Positions 42,147 to 42,251 of a stretch of DNA of 42,251 nucleotides are shown here, piece by piece. The position numbers and the translations under genes were made by a program. The stretch is from Phoronis australis (Eukaryota > Phoronida > Phoronidae): assembly GCA_002633005.1 (NCBI GenBank), contig NMRA01000808.1, positions 92,519-134,769 of the forward strand, read 5' to 3'. The notes under the pieces are model-generated. The model ran no database searches. It saw only the letters and a list, made by a program, of their open reading frames with translations, and had not been told where the DNA came from. The first letter of the stretch is position 1. Each line of letters starts with the position of its first letter.

Positions 42147-42251
42147 GGCCTCCTATATTAATATAGGGGGCCTCGCCGAAAGGAGGTCGGAGAGGGGGGC
42201 TCCTATATTAATATAGGGGGCCCCGCCGAAAGGAGGTCGGAGAGCGGGGCC
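42147..42251. repeat. 50-bp tandem repeat with palindromic core
   Basis: TCCTATATTAATATAGGGGG recurs at 42151 and 42201 (period 50), followed each time by a GCCGAAAGGAGGTCGGAGAG block. The core CCTATATTAATATAGG is a perfect 16-bp palindrome, and GGCCTC/GGGGCC flanks extend it to about 26-30 bp with near symmetry. The array runs off the window end. Confidence 0.85.

Overview
This is a eukaryotic window from an invertebrate animal. Genes are split by GT-AG introns, most of the sequence is intron or repeat, and there are fragments of several LINE retrotransposons and minisatellites. Four isolated N's (8210, 20707, 32532, 37541) mark it as a draft assembly. The repeat-rich introns, L2-type and I/Nimb-type LINEs and an RI-type leucine-rich-repeat gene would fit a marine invertebrate such as a lancelet, hemichordate or echinoderm, but the species cannot be fixed from this sequence.

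Layout. (1) 1-2727: the last two visible exons of a plus-strand leucine-rich-repeat gene (783-1006, 2254-2727), preceded by a 67-bp minisatellite. (2) 890-14813 and 14881-21463: two neighbouring direct copies (A and B) of one segmental duplication. Copy B keeps half of the LRR exon but has lost the terminal exon. Copy A carries extra insertions: a 500-bp hAT-like element (2936-3435), an L2-like LINE tail (7985-8980) and a 5.1-kb minus-strand LINE with endonuclease, RT and RNase H (9181-14306). That LINE is itself split by a plus-strand RNase H fragment of another LINE. Copy B preserves the empty site of the big LINE. (3) 21464-28150: no recognisable gene, with several short direct repeats. (4) 28411-41976: ten plus-strand exons encoding the first 370 residues of carboxypeptidase Q (CPQ, family M28). 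All exons are in phase and have GT-AG borders; the gene runs off the right end. (5) 42147-42251: the start of a 50-bp-period palindromic repeat.

The most interesting signals lie in the CPQ introns. Introns 2, 3 and 8 contain copies of an unusual modular repeat. It begins with a 28-bp palindrome, often followed by a GTCC microsatellite, continues as diverged modules of about 160 bp, and ends in a conserved tail finishing CTTGT. Nearly every module carries a box such as GCGCCCCCTAGTGGCAA or TGCGCCACCTAGTGGCCA, which closely matches the reverse complement of the CTCF core motif, always in the same orientation. Separately, a 19-bp satellite ending about 55 bp before exon 4 holds about 20 TGCATG sites (the RBFOX splicing-factor motif). 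A 55-bp minisatellite in intron 6 holds six more.

Other points: a decayed duplicate of exon 5 sits in intron 5, and a 381-bp duplication abutting the N at 37541 looks like two haplotypes placed in tandem. A candidate minus-strand signal-peptide exon (7614-7767) and a pair of CpG-rich ATGGCGGAC starts (5274 and 18546) are weaker leads. All calls come from reading the sequence by eye; no database search was possible.
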